A stretch of 64,000 nucleotides of DNA from NCBI GenBank assembly GCA_035376985.1, contig DAOSSA010000002.1, positions 124,001 to 188,000 on the forward strand, read 5' to 3'. The first letter of the stretch is position 1; every line of letters begins with the position of its first letter. Below the pieces are notes generated by a model. That model ran no database searches. It saw only the letters and a list, made by a program, of their open reading frames with translations, and had not been told where the DNA came from. The position numbers and the translations under genes were made by a program. Below are positions 1-8,336 of this stretch, in pieces. Source of the DNA: Brevifilum sp029548365. GTDB taxonomy: Bacteria; Chloroflexota; Anaerolineae; Anaerolineales; Anaerolineaceae.

Positions 1-91
1 CAACCCGCGGGTGACGCGCGTGTATTTAACTTAGGTGAGCAGGTTAACCCAGACAAAAGAATTAATAACAACAGAGGTGAATGGGTTTTGT

Positions 92-586
92 TTACACCAT
101 GAACTTACCCAAGGCATGCGCTGCCAGGCCGGCTAAGGGCGGGATGATAAAGGTGATGGCATATCGCAGCAGGGCGGTTTTGGGGTTGATCAGCGCCATT
201 TCTATGGGCAGGCGGGAAATTGACCACAGGGACCAGGCAGTGACAAACCCGATGATGGCACCCAAACCAGCGCCAGCTTTGTAGAACCCGGCGACAATCG
301 GGAATACAGCGTAGGGTGAACCCGGCACGATCCCACCGGCAACACAACCAATCAGAATTGCCTTAATCCCGGCGGAATCCCCCATCCATTTTGCAATCAA
401 CGTTCCTGGCAGCAGCACCTGCATCAAGCCTGCGATTAAAAAACTGGCAATCAGCAGGAGCAGGTTGTTCCACACAGTGGCGCCAGCCAGTTTGATCCCG
501 GCAATCGCCAGGTTTTCACCCCGGATGAGGGCAACAATCAACAGGATGACTGCAATTCCGGACAGGATCAGCGCTGGGGTATTCAT
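92..586 (-). CDS. Half-size membrane permease (ArsP/YraQ, DUF318-like)
   Basis: A 164-residue, almost entirely hydrophobic protein with about four to five membrane segments. The Gly/Pro-rich stretch PGSPYAVFPIVAGFYKAG and the following GFVTAWSLW resemble one half of the ArsP/YraQ permease family (PF03773), whose full-length members are about twice as long, so it may work as a dimer or with a second half gene outside the window. I place the start at the ATG at 586 because AAGGAG lies seven bases upstream; two earlier in-frame ATGs lack such a site. Substrate cannot be read from sequence; the family includes organoarsenical exporters but most members are uncharacterised. No co-directional neighbour is visible. 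Confidence 0.6.
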   Translation of the reverse strand: MNTPALILSGIAVILLIVALIRGENLAIAGIKLAGATVWNNLLLLIASFLIAGLMQVLLPGTLIAKWMGDSAGIKAILIGCVAGGIVPGSPYAVFPIVAGFYKAGAGLGAIIGFVTAWSLWSISRLPIEMALINPKTALLRYAITFIIPPLAGLAAHALGKFMV

Positions 587-1110
587 GGGCGATCTCCTTG
601 TGGAGTTATTCATTGGATTTTCTTTCAGCATAGTGGGTTTTGACTTGTGGATGGTTCTGCCAATTGATTATAAATGGGTTAATCACCCTGGGCAAGCTTT
701 TTTGGTTCTGCGAATGTGAAACAGCCCATAACGGAAAGCATAAGAATGTGTTGAAAATGGGTCAGTTCTTAATTCAGCGTCATGTGTAGGGGCGGACCTT
801 CGCGTAGCACTTCCTGTGCCCTGCAAGGGTATTGAGCTGTGTCAGCCCAACCCGAAGGTGTCCTATGGGCAGGGCAACCACAGAGGGTTGCCCCTACGAA
901 TTAATATAATATTCATAATAATCGTAAATGCTAAAAATTATTATGTTCATTCATAAACCAATTATGATTACCATTTGTTTTTAACACTCTCGATGATTTT
1001 CTTGAATATATTTGTATTTCAATGTATACTGTACTATAAGCTCTATAATCATTAACAATAGTGTCACACAGTTTTTCGACAGAAATATTTTTCGAAAGAA
1101 AGGAGTCGTT
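587..1110. other. Intergenic region with a MITE-like element
   Basis: No gene is seen between the permease and the beta-helix protein. The only structured part is the inverted-repeat element at 786-897, annotated separately. The last 200 bases before 1111 are AT-rich and would hold the promoter of the downstream gene, but I could not pick clear -35/-10 boxes. Confidence 0.5.
786..897. repeat. MITE-like element with terminal inverted repeats
   Basis: The left end GTAGGGGCGGACC (786-798) is the imperfect inverse of the right end GGTTGCCCCTAC (886-897), giving a 112-bp element with about 12-bp terminal inverted repeats and no coding capacity. Short intergenic repeats ending in GTAGGGGC / GCCCCTAC are common in Chloroflexota and cyanobacterial genomes. 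Only one copy is seen in this window, so mobility is an inference. Confidence 0.45.
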
Positions 1111-2967
1111 ATGATGAACAATACTCGCTACTTGAGATTATTAATGATCCTATTTCTTACTTTCGTGCTGCTAACCAGTCTTGGTGTCACCGTTAAGCCT
1201 GTTTCAGCAAAAACAATCACCGTGACCAATACCAACAACACTGGGCCGGGGTCCTTACGGCAAGCATTATTAGATGCCATTTCAGGCGATACGATTAACT
1301 TTGCCACACCGCTTTCAGGATACACCATTACGGCTGTGGATAACCCATTATTTATTCAAAAAAATGTGACGATTGATGGAACTTCACTGGCACAAAAGGT
1401 CAGAATCAGTGGTGGTGATCATATGCGGGTGTTTGAGGTCTCTAATAATGTTGAGGTTTCGATGAAAAACATCGAGATCATTTATGGGTATGTCGATGGT
1501 GATGGTGCGGGCATTTATCTTCATAAGGGTGCAAAAGCCTACCTGTATGACTGCAGTTTTAATTTTAACCATGCAAAAGGTAATGGTGGGGCGATTTATG
1601 TCGGTGAAAACGGAAGTGTGCAGGCTTACGATTGTTCATTTTATAAAAATAAGGCACAAGGAAAAAGTTACAGTTCTGGTGGAGCCATCTGCAACCTGGG
1701 GACTTTATATACATCTGGAGGTATTTTTCACTACAACTCTGCCATCTGGGGTGGGGGTATTGAAAACCAGGGCTTATTAACGGTTCAGAATATCCGATTT
1801 ATATCCAATTCCAGTGTAAATCATGGTGGGGCGATCAGGAATATCGGAAGTGTAGCGATTGGCAAGAGCCACTTTTCCGAAAACGAATCGGATGAGGGCG
1901 GTGCGATCCTGAATTGGACTGAATTAGTAGTATCGGAGAGTACATTTTTTAATAATTCCGCGATCAGCGGTGGGGCTGTATATAATTATGGCAATATTTA
2001 TAATAATATGAGAATTTCAAACAGCTATTTAACAAGCAATCAGGCAGTGCATGGTGGTGCGATCAAGAATTCCGACGCTGCAACACTTATAAGCTCTAAT
2101 AATTCATACTATCAGAACTCAGCAGATGAAGAAGGCGGAGGTATCTACAACCTGGGTTATTTAGATGTTGATAGAGATACAATTTGGTACAACTCTGCCT
2201 TAGGGGGGGGTGGTATTAATAATGCAGGTACATTAACAGTTGAATTAAGCCAATTTCTTCACAATTCTGGGGGCATACAGGGCGGGGCGATCCGGAATAT
2301 CGGACAGGTTGATGTTTTCGACAGTACATTCAACGAGAACAATGCACTTTATGGCGGTGCGATCCTGAATTGGAATATCATGGATATTTATACGAGCACT
2401 TTTTATGGTAACTCTGCCAGTTACGGCGGTGCGATGAGGAATTGGGGAGGTAGCATGCTTATCAAAAACAGCACCATCTCCGCAAATCAAGCAGAACAAG
2501 GCGGAGGTATACAAAACCTAGATGGCGGAAGCTTTGCCAGTTATTACAATACAATTGCGTTTAATAAAGCCACAGGTGAAGGCGGCGGTGTACTTAATGG
2601 GGTTGGCAGCACACTGGTATATTCCAGCACATTGATTGCCAGGTCAATTGGTGGCGATTGTGTTAATTCTGGCGAAATTTATTATCAATCTCACAACTTT
2701 GTTGGCGATGGAAGCTGCAATGCGGAATTTTCGGGTAACCCCAAGATCGGACCCCTGGCGAGCAACAACGGGCCAACACAGACCCATGCGCTTTTGCCGG
2801 GTTCACCGGCGATTGATGCAGCTTACAATATTAATTGCCCGTCTACAGACCAGCGCGGTATTGCTCGGCCTTATGGTCCGGCTTGTGATATTGGTGCTTT
2901 TGAATTTAATCCAATCTACCCTTATTTTGACTGGTTGAAAAATTTCATACCCGTCTTTTTACGATAG
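1111..2967 (+). CDS. Secreted right-handed beta-helix repeat protein with choice-of-anchor Q-like tail
   Basis: 618 residues starting at the ATG at 1111, five bases after AAAGGAG. Residues 1-33 are a classic signal peptide ending VKPVSA. Next comes GPGSLRQALLDA, typical of the N-terminal part of secreted Chloroflexota and cyanobacterial beta-helix proteins. From about residue 130 to 530 there are roughly fifteen degenerate repeats centred on GGAI/GGGI followed by N (GGAIRN, GGAILN, GGGIYN), the pattern of chlamydial Pmp-type beta-helices. The end (HALLPGSPAIDAA ... DQRGIARP ... CDIGAFE) matches the choice-of-anchor Q C-terminal domain. It is probably a surface or extracellular adhesin-like or polysaccharide-binding protein; the ligand is unknown. 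It appears to be monocistronic. Confidence 0.8.
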   Translation: MMNNTRYLRLLMILFLTFVLLTSLGVTVKPVSAKTITVTNTNNTGPGSLRQALLDAISGDTINFATPLSGYTITAVDNPLFIQKNVTIDGTSLAQKVRISGGDHMRVFEVSNNVEVSMKNIEIIYGYVDGDGAGIYLHKGAKAYLYDCSFNFNHAKGNGGAIYVGENGSVQAYDCSFYKNKAQGKSYSSGGAICNLGTLYTSGGIFHYNSAIWGGGIENQGLLTVQNIRFISNSSVNHGGAIRNIGSVAIGKSHFSENESDEGGAILNWTELVVSESTFFNNSAISGGAVYNYGNIYNNMRISNSYLTSNQAVHGGAIKNSDAATLISSNNSYYQNSADEEGGGIYNLGYLDVDRDTIWYNSALGGGGINNAGTLTVELSQFLHNSGGIQGGAIRNIGQVDVFDSTFNENNALYGGAILNWNIMDIYTSTFYGNSASYGGAMRNWGGSMLIKNSTISANQAEQGGGIQNLDGGSFASYYNTIAFNKATGEGGGVLNGVGSTLVYSSTLIARSIGGDCVNSGEIYYQSHNFVGDGSCNAEFSGNPKIGPLASNNGPTQTHALLPGSPAIDAAYNINCPSTDQRGIARPYGPACDIGAFEFNPIYPYFDWLKNFIPVFLR

Positions 2968-3337
2968 TCGCTTTATAAAGCAGCGAATCATTTTTGATTA
3001 ATTGGGAATTAGAAAACACAATTTGCTATGGTGAGGGGATTGAACTGAGGTTGATCTCGGTTTTCAATGGTACAGGGTTTTAAAACCCTGGCTCAGGGTC
3101 GTTCGGTTTCCATTTCGAAGCCTGGAACTCTTGTTTTTCGCTACGCGTGAGTTCGCACAAGTCCGATTATTTTAACATTAAAGATTTGTTAGAATAATAT
3201 TTTCGAATAAAAAAACCATTTTATCGTGTTATAATAATTCTGAGCATTACCTCATGTGAAATGAAAAATAAGATTATCTCGTCATCGTCAAGATACTGCA
3301 AATTAATGCAATTTCCCAAATGAAGAGGTTTTACTAA
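2968..3337. other. Intergenic region with palindrome, dispersed repeat and likely promoter
   Basis: This non-coding stretch holds a perfect 18-base palindrome CAGGGTTTTAAAACCCTG (3073-3090), the 50-base dispersed repeat at 3093-3142, and a very AT-rich tail with a consensus TATAAT at 3230-3235 that may be the -10 box of the ABC transporter operon beginning at 3338. A convincing -35 box was not found. Confidence 0.5.
3093..3142. repeat. 50-bp dispersed repeat, copy 1
   Basis: Identical to 7656-7705 at 49 of 50 positions (the only difference is C3128 versus T7691), same orientation. This copy is intergenic, whereas the second copy forms the 3' end of an amino-acid permease gene. The element begins TCAGGGTCGTTCGG and ends TTGTTTTTCGCT. 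Confidence 0.9.
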
Positions 3338-4288
3338 ATGCCACAGAGTCAGATGCAAAACATACTTTCCGCAAGCAGAACCCAAACTGGCTTTTCAAAC
3401 ACAGCGGGTAAAAGAAAAAGAGCCATTAAGAATTTTCTCGAGGCGATGTTATACCTCAGCCCGGCGTTAATTCTGTTTATCGCCTTTGTGTTCATCCCAT
3501 TGATTCGATCATTTCAAATCAGCGCGTACATTACTGATCCAATTGGTCGTTTGGCGAAATTTGTAGGTTTATTGAATTATCAACGCTTATTTGAGACTCC
3601 CAACTTTATCAACAGTTTAAAGAAGTCTTTTATATTTGTTCTTTACAATGTACCGACGACAATCGCGATTTCGCTTGGACTGGCATTGCTTGGCGACCTC
3701 CGCCTTAAGGGCATTCCCTTTTTCAGGATGGTCTTTTCGGTTGCGATTGCGATTTCAGGTGCAACAGCCTCTTTGATGTTTAAGTACATCTATCACCCCA
3801 CAGTGGGGATTAATTACCTGTTGAGCCTGGTGGGGATTCCTAACATCCCCTGGTTAGTGAGCTCGAACACTGCATTGATATCTGTTGCTCTGACATCCGT
3901 CTGGCTGCAAATAGGAATGAACACAGTGATTATCCTGGCGGCAATGCAGACAATTCCGGAAGAGCTTTATGAAAGTGCGATGATTGATGGCGCCAATGCC
4001 TGGAATAAATTTGTTCATATCACATTACCAATGCTTTCGTCTACTTTCTTCTTCCTGCTGGTTGTGAATACGCTGGCATCTTTCCAAACTTTTACTCCGA
4101 TCCATATTATGACCTCAGGCGGCCCGCTGGAATCGACCAACCTTCTGGTCTATTCTATCTATCGTGAGTTTTACTTCAATGGGAAGTTTGGATTTGCTGC
4201 TGCCCAATCGATCATGTTATTTTTCATCATGCTGATATTGACCATTTTCCAATTTGTTTTCCTGGAACGAAAGGTTCATTACGAATGA
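3338..4288 (+). CDS. Sugar/glycerol-phosphate-type ABC permease, UgpA/MalF-like
   Basis: 316 residues with six predicted membrane helices, the first at EAMLYLSPALILFIAFVFIP. The cytoplasmic EAA loop that contacts the ATPase is visible as EELYESAMIDGANAWNKFVHITLP, the signature of CUT1 carbohydrate-uptake permeases. It is the first gene of a compact operon: its stop overlaps the next permease by four bases (ATGA). Because the operon ends with a glycerophosphodiesterase, a glycerol-3-phosphate or glycerophosphodiester substrate (Ugp role) is more likely than a plain sugar, but sequence alone does not prove it. No ATPase is encoded here, so an MsmK/UgpC-type ATPase elsewhere must serve it. Confidence 0.88.
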   Translation: MPQSQMQNILSASRTQTGFSNTAGKRKRAIKNFLEAMLYLSPALILFIAFVFIPLIRSFQISAYITDPIGRLAKFVGLLNYQRLFETPNFINSLKKSFIFVLYNVPTTIAISLGLALLGDLRLKGIPFFRMVFSVAIAISGATASLMFKYIYHPTVGINYLLSLVGIPNIPWLVSSNTALISVALTSVWLQIGMNTVIILAAMQTIPEELYESAMIDGANAWNKFVHITLPMLSSTFFFLLVVNTLASFQTFTPIHIMTSGGPLESTNLLVYSIYREFYFNGKFGFAAAQSIMLFFIMLILTIFQFVFLERKVHYE

Positions 4289-5124
4289 AAACATCGAGCT
4301 TTCGCAAGCGCCCATTGAAGACTATCGCTCAATATTTGATCCTGATTATCGCTGCCCTGATCATTTTGTATCCGATCTGGTCGGCTTTCAACATCAGCAT
4401 GATGTCTGATTCTGAAATGGGTTCTTACCCCCCGCTCCAATTCCCGTCGGCCATTCGTCTGGACAACATTCGACGTGCCCTGACACAGGCTCCATTGCCC
4501 CGTTATTTGCTGAACAGCATCATCCAATCTTTGCTGGTCATGATGGGGCAGTTAATTACGGCCAGCCTGGCAGCGTATGCTTTTGCCTTTATTGATTTTA
4601 AATGGCGCAACTTCTTCTTCCTTTTGTTTTTGTCGACCATGATGATCCCTTGGGAAGCGACAATCATACCAAACTACCTGTTTATCAAAAAGATTGGATG
4701 GACCGATACATTCCAGGGTTTGGCGGTTCCGTTTATGGCTACGGGTTTCGGTACATTCTTATTACGCCAATTTTTCTTGAAGATCCCGCGTGACTTAAAG
4801 GATGCTGCTACCATCGATGGTTGCAGCAGTTTTCGGTTCCTGATCACCATTGTTTTGCCCCTGGCTCGTCCTGCTTTAGGAACATTAGCGGTGTACAGTT
4901 TTTTGCAGACTTATAACCAGTATTTATGGCCTTTATTGGTCACCAATAATCCATCAATGCGGACGGTACAGATTGGGATTGCACTGCTTCAAGATGAAGA
5001 GCGCTTGATGATCAATATTATCATGGCGGGTGTAATTTTTATTTTGATCCCAACATTGACTTTATTTGTTGTTAGCAATCGGCAGCTCATCCGTGGGTTA
5101 ACCGCTGGTGCTGTTAAAGGGTAA
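4285..5124 (+). CDS. Sugar/glycerol-phosphate-type ABC permease, UgpE/MalG-like
   Basis: 279 residues with six membrane segments. The EAA loop reads DLKDAATIDGCSSFRFLITIVLPLARPALG, typical of the MalG/UgpE half of CUT1 transporters. Translation is coupled to the upstream permease by the four-base ATGA overlap at 4285-4288. It forms the heterodimeric channel with the product of 3338-4288 and receives solute from the lipoprotein encoded 41 bases downstream. Confidence 0.88.
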   Translation: MKTSSFRKRPLKTIAQYLILIIAALIILYPIWSAFNISMMSDSEMGSYPPLQFPSAIRLDNIRRALTQAPLPRYLLNSIIQSLLVMMGQLITASLAAYAFAFIDFKWRNFFFLLFLSTMMIPWEATIIPNYLFIKKIGWTDTFQGLAVPFMATGFGTFLLRQFFLKIPRDLKDAATIDGCSSFRFLITIVLPLARPALGTLAVYSFLQTYNQYLWPLLVTNNPSMRTVQIGIALLQDEERLMINIIMAGVIFILIPTLTLFVVSNRQLIRGLTAGAVKG

Positions 5125-5165
5125 ATTCCAGCGGATATGATTTGTTCACTTTCAAAAGGAGATAA

Positions 5166-6575
5166 ATGATGAACAAAAGAGTATTATTTTTCCTCGGCGT
5201 GCTGATCATTTTCACAATGATTCTGTCCGCCTGTCAACCTGCAGCCGAAACGCCGGCTGTGGAAGAGCCTGCTGCTGAAGTCGAACTGCCACCCGCTGAG
5301 CCGGCGGAAACGGTGAAGATTGACTTCTGGCACAGCATGGGCGGCGATCTGGGTGGTGTTGCTATTCCCCAGATGGCCGATGATTTCAATGCCTCACAGT
5401 GGCAATGCTTTGTCGAACCAATTTACCAGGGCTCTTACGATGACGCGTTGAACAAATTGAGGGCAAGTCTGCAATCTCAGGATGTACCGGCAGTGATGCA
5501 GCTGTATGACATCGGTACACGCTTGATGGTAGACCTGGGAATGACCACACCTGTTCAGGAGTTCATTGATAAAGACAATTACGATGTTTCGGATCTTGAG
5601 CCCAATGTGCTGGCCTACTACACGGTTGACGGTATCCAGGCTTCAATGCCATTTAACACGTCCACACCGATGCTGTATTACAACAAAGACATGTTTAGAG
5701 CAGCAGGTTTGGATCCTGAACAACCACCAAGGACGTTCGAAGAGATATGGGAAGCAGCCCGCGTGTTGAACCAGGTTGACGCCTCTGGAAATGTGGTTGT
5801 CTCTGGTATTTCCATGAGCATCTATGGCTGGTTCTTTGAACAGTATCTGGCCGTTTCCGGCGGATACTATGCCAACAATGCGAACGGGCGCGATGCCCTG
5901 GCAACCGAGGCGACATTTAACAGCCCGGAAGGCGTGGCTATCCTGGAATGGTGGAAGGGTATGTGGGATGAAGGCTTGATGGGTAATTATGGCCGGGTCA
6001 ATGCTGATGTCCGAACCGCTTTCTACGCTGAACAGACTGCCATGTTTGTCGACTCAACAGCTGTGCTGCGCGGCGCCATGGACACGGTAGACGGAAAATT
6101 TGAAATTGGCACCGCTTACCTGCCACGACCCAACGAAGCAGCCTTTGACACCTCGGGAACCATCATCGGCGGCGGATCGCTGTGGATCATCAACGCCAGT
6201 TTACCGGAAGAGCAAGCTTGCGCCTGGGAATTTATTAAATACCAGGCTTCACCTGAACAGCAAGCCTACTGGCACACCATGTCCGGTTATTTTCCAATCC
6301 GGGATACCGCTTATGAAGTCCCTCTGGCAATCGAATGGCGTGATCAATATCCGCAATTTAAAACTGCGGTCGATCAACTGCACCTTGCACCCAATAACAG
6401 GGTTACTCAGGGTGGTTTGATTGGAGTCTTCCCGACTGCGCGGCAGACCATTGAAGGCGCGATCGAAGAGGTGTTAGCTGGAGTGGCGACACCCCAGGAA
6501 GCGCTGGATAAGGCAGCCCAGATTGTGACCGACGCCATTGAAGAATATAATATTTCCATGGGCCTGGTTGATTAA
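5166..6575 (+). CDS. Extracellular solute-binding lipoprotein, UgpB-like
   Basis: 469 residues preceded by AAAAGGAGATAA. The signal sequence ends in the lipobox LSAC, so the mature protein is lipid-anchored; an Ala/Pro/Glu-rich tether (ETPAVEEPAAEVELPPAEPAE) follows, as is usual in Chloroflexota. The body has family 1 solute-binding features: VKIDFWHSMGG near the start, then MPFNTSTPMLYYNKDMFRAAGLDP, and the hinge and tryptophan-rich segments of UgpB/MalE relatives. UgpB itself binds glycerol-3-phosphate with a WHSM-type N-terminal motif, which fits the diesterase gene downstream; the ligand remains an inference. Confidence 0.85.
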   Translation: MMNKRVLFFLGVLIIFTMILSACQPAAETPAVEEPAAEVELPPAEPAETVKIDFWHSMGGDLGGVAIPQMADDFNASQWQCFVEPIYQGSYDDALNKLRASLQSQDVPAVMQLYDIGTRLMVDLGMTTPVQEFIDKDNYDVSDLEPNVLAYYTVDGIQASMPFNTSTPMLYYNKDMFRAAGLDPEQPPRTFEEIWEAARVLNQVDASGNVVVSGISMSIYGWFFEQYLAVSGGYYANNANGRDALATEATFNSPEGVAILEWWKGMWDEGLMGNYGRVNADVRTAFYAEQTAMFVDSTAVLRGAMDTVDGKFEIGTAYLPRPNEAAFDTSGTIIGGGSLWIINASLPEEQACAWEFIKYQASPEQQAYWHTMSGYFPIRDTAYEVPLAIEWRDQYPQFKTAVDQLHLAPNNRVTQGGLIGVFPTARQTIEGAIEEVLAGVATPQEALDKAAQIVTDAIEEYNISMGLVD

Positions 6576-6600
6576 CGTCGAACTTTAACCATAAAAAAGT

Positions 6601-6634
6601 TTGCAGGGTGTTCGGTCTTTCGGACACCCTGCAA
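6601..6634 (+). terminator. Strong intercistronic hairpin after the binding-protein gene
   Basis: TTGCAGGGTGT (6601-6611) pairs perfectly with ACACCCTGCAA (6624-6634), extended inward by three more pairs (one G-T), with a six-base loop. On the plus strand no U-tract follows, so it more likely stabilises the 3' end of the binding-protein mRNA or attenuates transcription into the next gene than acts as a full terminator; on the minus strand a U-tract would follow. Confidence 0.7.
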
Positions 6635-6642
6635 TGGTATTA

Positions 6643-7587
6643 ATGATGACGGACCACAAATATTTGTTGAAGGTTATTTTATGTATCCTGATTACCCCTG
6701 GCCTGCTTGTCGCCTGTTCCAATGAAAAAGCGGTCGACTCGGAGATGCGGAGAGAAGATATGGCTGCAATAGAATATTCCCAGGTAATGATTATTGCCCA
6801 TCGCGGGGCGCGTTCGTTAGCGCCTGAAAACACGTTACCAGCCGCGGCGAAGGCGCTGGAGAACTATGCCGATGGTTGGGAATTGGATGTGGCGATGAGC
6901 GCCGATGGCGAACTGGTGGTTCTGCATGATGACACATTGGAGCGCACCTCGAATGTTATGTCTGTTTTTCCAGATAGAAAACCCTGGTCTGTGTATGAAT
7001 TTTCGTTGGCTGAATTGCAGCAGTTAGATTTTGGGAGCTGGTTTGTGGAAAGTGATCCGTTCGGTCAGATCTCCCAGGGGAACGTGGCAGCCAGTGATTT
7101 AGAGAATTACCGCGGCACCAGGATTCCCAAACTTGAGGAGGCATTGGAATACACCAAATCCAATCATTGGTGGGTCAATATAGAAATTAAAGATGCCAGC
7201 GGCACGCCGTCAGACGCTGTGATTGTCTCAGAAGTTGTCAGGCTGGTCGAAAATATGGGGATGGAAGACCAGGTGCTGATCTCATCTTTTAATTGGGATT
7301 ATCTGAACCAGGTTAAAGCGTTGAATCCTAACCTGGCAACGGGCGTTTTAGCGAAGTCGATCGTTATGGATCCCGTATCCTTGATGAAGAAAATTGACGC
7401 ACAGGCGTTTCACCCTGGAATCAAAGTGACGCTTGCTGCACAGGTTAAACAACTGCGTGAGAATAACTATGATGTCAATGTGTGGACAGTCAATGAAGTG
7501 TCGGACATGGAACGGCTGATCGAAATGGGTGTGACGGGCATTATCACGGATTTTCCCCAACGTTTATACCCGATTATCAATCCTTAA
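6643..7587 (+). CDS. Lipoprotein glycerophosphodiester phosphodiesterase
   Basis: 314 residues from the ATG at 6643 (6634 and 6646 are alternative ATGs; no clear ribosome site). A short hydrophobic leader ends LVAC, so the enzyme is probably a lipoprotein acting outside the cytoplasmic membrane. The GDPD fold motifs are all present: HRGARSLAPENT with the catalytic His, ELDVAMSADGELVVLHDD with the metal-binding Glu/Asp and second His, LERT, and EIKDA later. The enzyme splits glycerophosphodiesters into glycerol-3-phosphate and an alcohol. Its position directly after an Ugp-like importer suggests scavenging of phospholipid head-group diesters with uptake of the released glycerol-3-phosphate. 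Confidence 0.88.
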   Translation: MMTDHKYLLKVILCILITPGLLVACSNEKAVDSEMRREDMAAIEYSQVMIIAHRGARSLAPENTLPAAAKALENYADGWELDVAMSADGELVVLHDDTLERTSNVMSVFPDRKPWSVYEFSLAELQQLDFGSWFVESDPFGQISQGNVAASDLENYRGTRIPKLEEALEYTKSNHWWVNIEIKDASGTPSDAVIVSEVVRLVENMGMEDQVLISSFNWDYLNQVKALNPNLATGVLAKSIVMDPVSLMKKIDAQAFHPGIKVTLAAQVKQLRENNYDVNVWTVNEVSDMERLIEMGVTGIITDFPQRLYPIINP

Positions 7588-7655
7588 GAAAATCATCTCA
7601 TTGCAGGGCTGTGATATTGCCAACCTTTATCCTGACCGGCCCTTAAAGACCCCCT

Positions 7656-7705
7656 TCAGGGTCGTTCGGTTTCCATTTCGAAGCCTGGAATTCTTGTTTT
7701 TCGCT
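7656..7705. repeat. 50-bp dispersed repeat, copy 2, forming the 3' end of a permease gene
   Basis: Second copy of the repeat at 3093-3142 (49/50 identical). Read on the minus strand it supplies the last codons (RKTRIPGFEMETERP) and the TGA stop of the amino-acid permease encoded at 7656-8336, so the repeat has apparently been recruited into coding sequence. Confidence 0.9.
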
Positions 7706-8336
7706 CAAGCCATTTTAACAAGGCATTCACAACAAAAACAATGATCAGGTAAATAATTGCTATCGCCAGGTAGCTGCCAATCGGGTTGTAGGTGATGGTG
7801 GCAGCCCGTTTTCCCCTGGCCATCAAGTCCTGAACGGCGATCAAGAACACCACCGCAGTTGTTTTCAATAATGAAATCGGTTCGTTGGACCAGGCTGGGA
7901 TCACCAGGCGCAGGGCTTGCGGTAGAATAATGTGCCAGATGGTCTGCCAGCGAGTCAGCCCGATGGACCTGCCTGCGGTCATCTGCGAGTCGCCAATGGA
8001 TTGGATGGCGCCCCGCAGGTATTCAGCCTGGTAGGCTGCGCTGTTAAGTCCCAGGGCCAGGTAGGCAGATGTTTTTTGATCAAAGGTTAACCCCAGGGAG
8101 GGCAACCCATAATAGATCAAAAAGAGCTGGACGAGTAATGGCGTTCCTCTGAAGAATTCAATAAACCCGATGGCAATCACCCGCTGCCATCGTGGCCCAT
8201 ATGTGCGCATCAAAGCCAGGATCAGCCCCAATAAAAACCCTAAAGCCAGCCCCACGGCCGTGAGCTCAAGGGTCACAGCCGTGCCTTTGAGGAATTCAGG
8301 CAAAAATCTGCGCAGGATCGTAAAGGTATCGCCCAT
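7656..8336 (-). CDS. Polar amino-acid ABC permease (HisM/GlnP family)
   Basis: 226 residues, five membrane helices. The N-terminal segment EFLKGTAVTLELTAVGLALGFLLGL and the EAA-like loop AGRSIGLTRWQTIWHIILPQALRLVIPAW are diagnostic of the His/Glu/Gln/Arg permease family. Its ATG at 8336 abuts the TAG of the ATPase gene with no spacer, so translation is coupled. The last roughly 15 residues are encoded by the dispersed repeat at 7656-7705 and have no counterpart in the sister permease at 9116-9760, which stops shortly after LERRL-type residues; the native C-terminus has probably been replaced. Confidence 0.9.
   Translation of the reverse strand: MGDTFTILRRFLPEFLKGTAVTLELTAVGLALGFLLGLILALMRTYGPRWQRVIAIGFIEFFRGTPLLVQLFLIYYGLPSLGLTFDQKTSAYLALGLNSAAYQAEYLRGAIQSIGDSQMTAGRSIGLTRWQTIWHIILPQALRLVIPAWSNEPISLLKTTAVVFLIAVQDLMARGKRAATITYNPIGSYLAIAIIYLIIVFVVNALLKWLERKTRIPGFEMETERP

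Noticed and set aside
3073..3090. Terminator of the beta-helix gene at the palindrome CAGGGTTTTAAAACCCTG
   Set aside because: The perfect palindrome leaves no loop and no T-tract follows; it may belong to the adjacent dispersed repeat.
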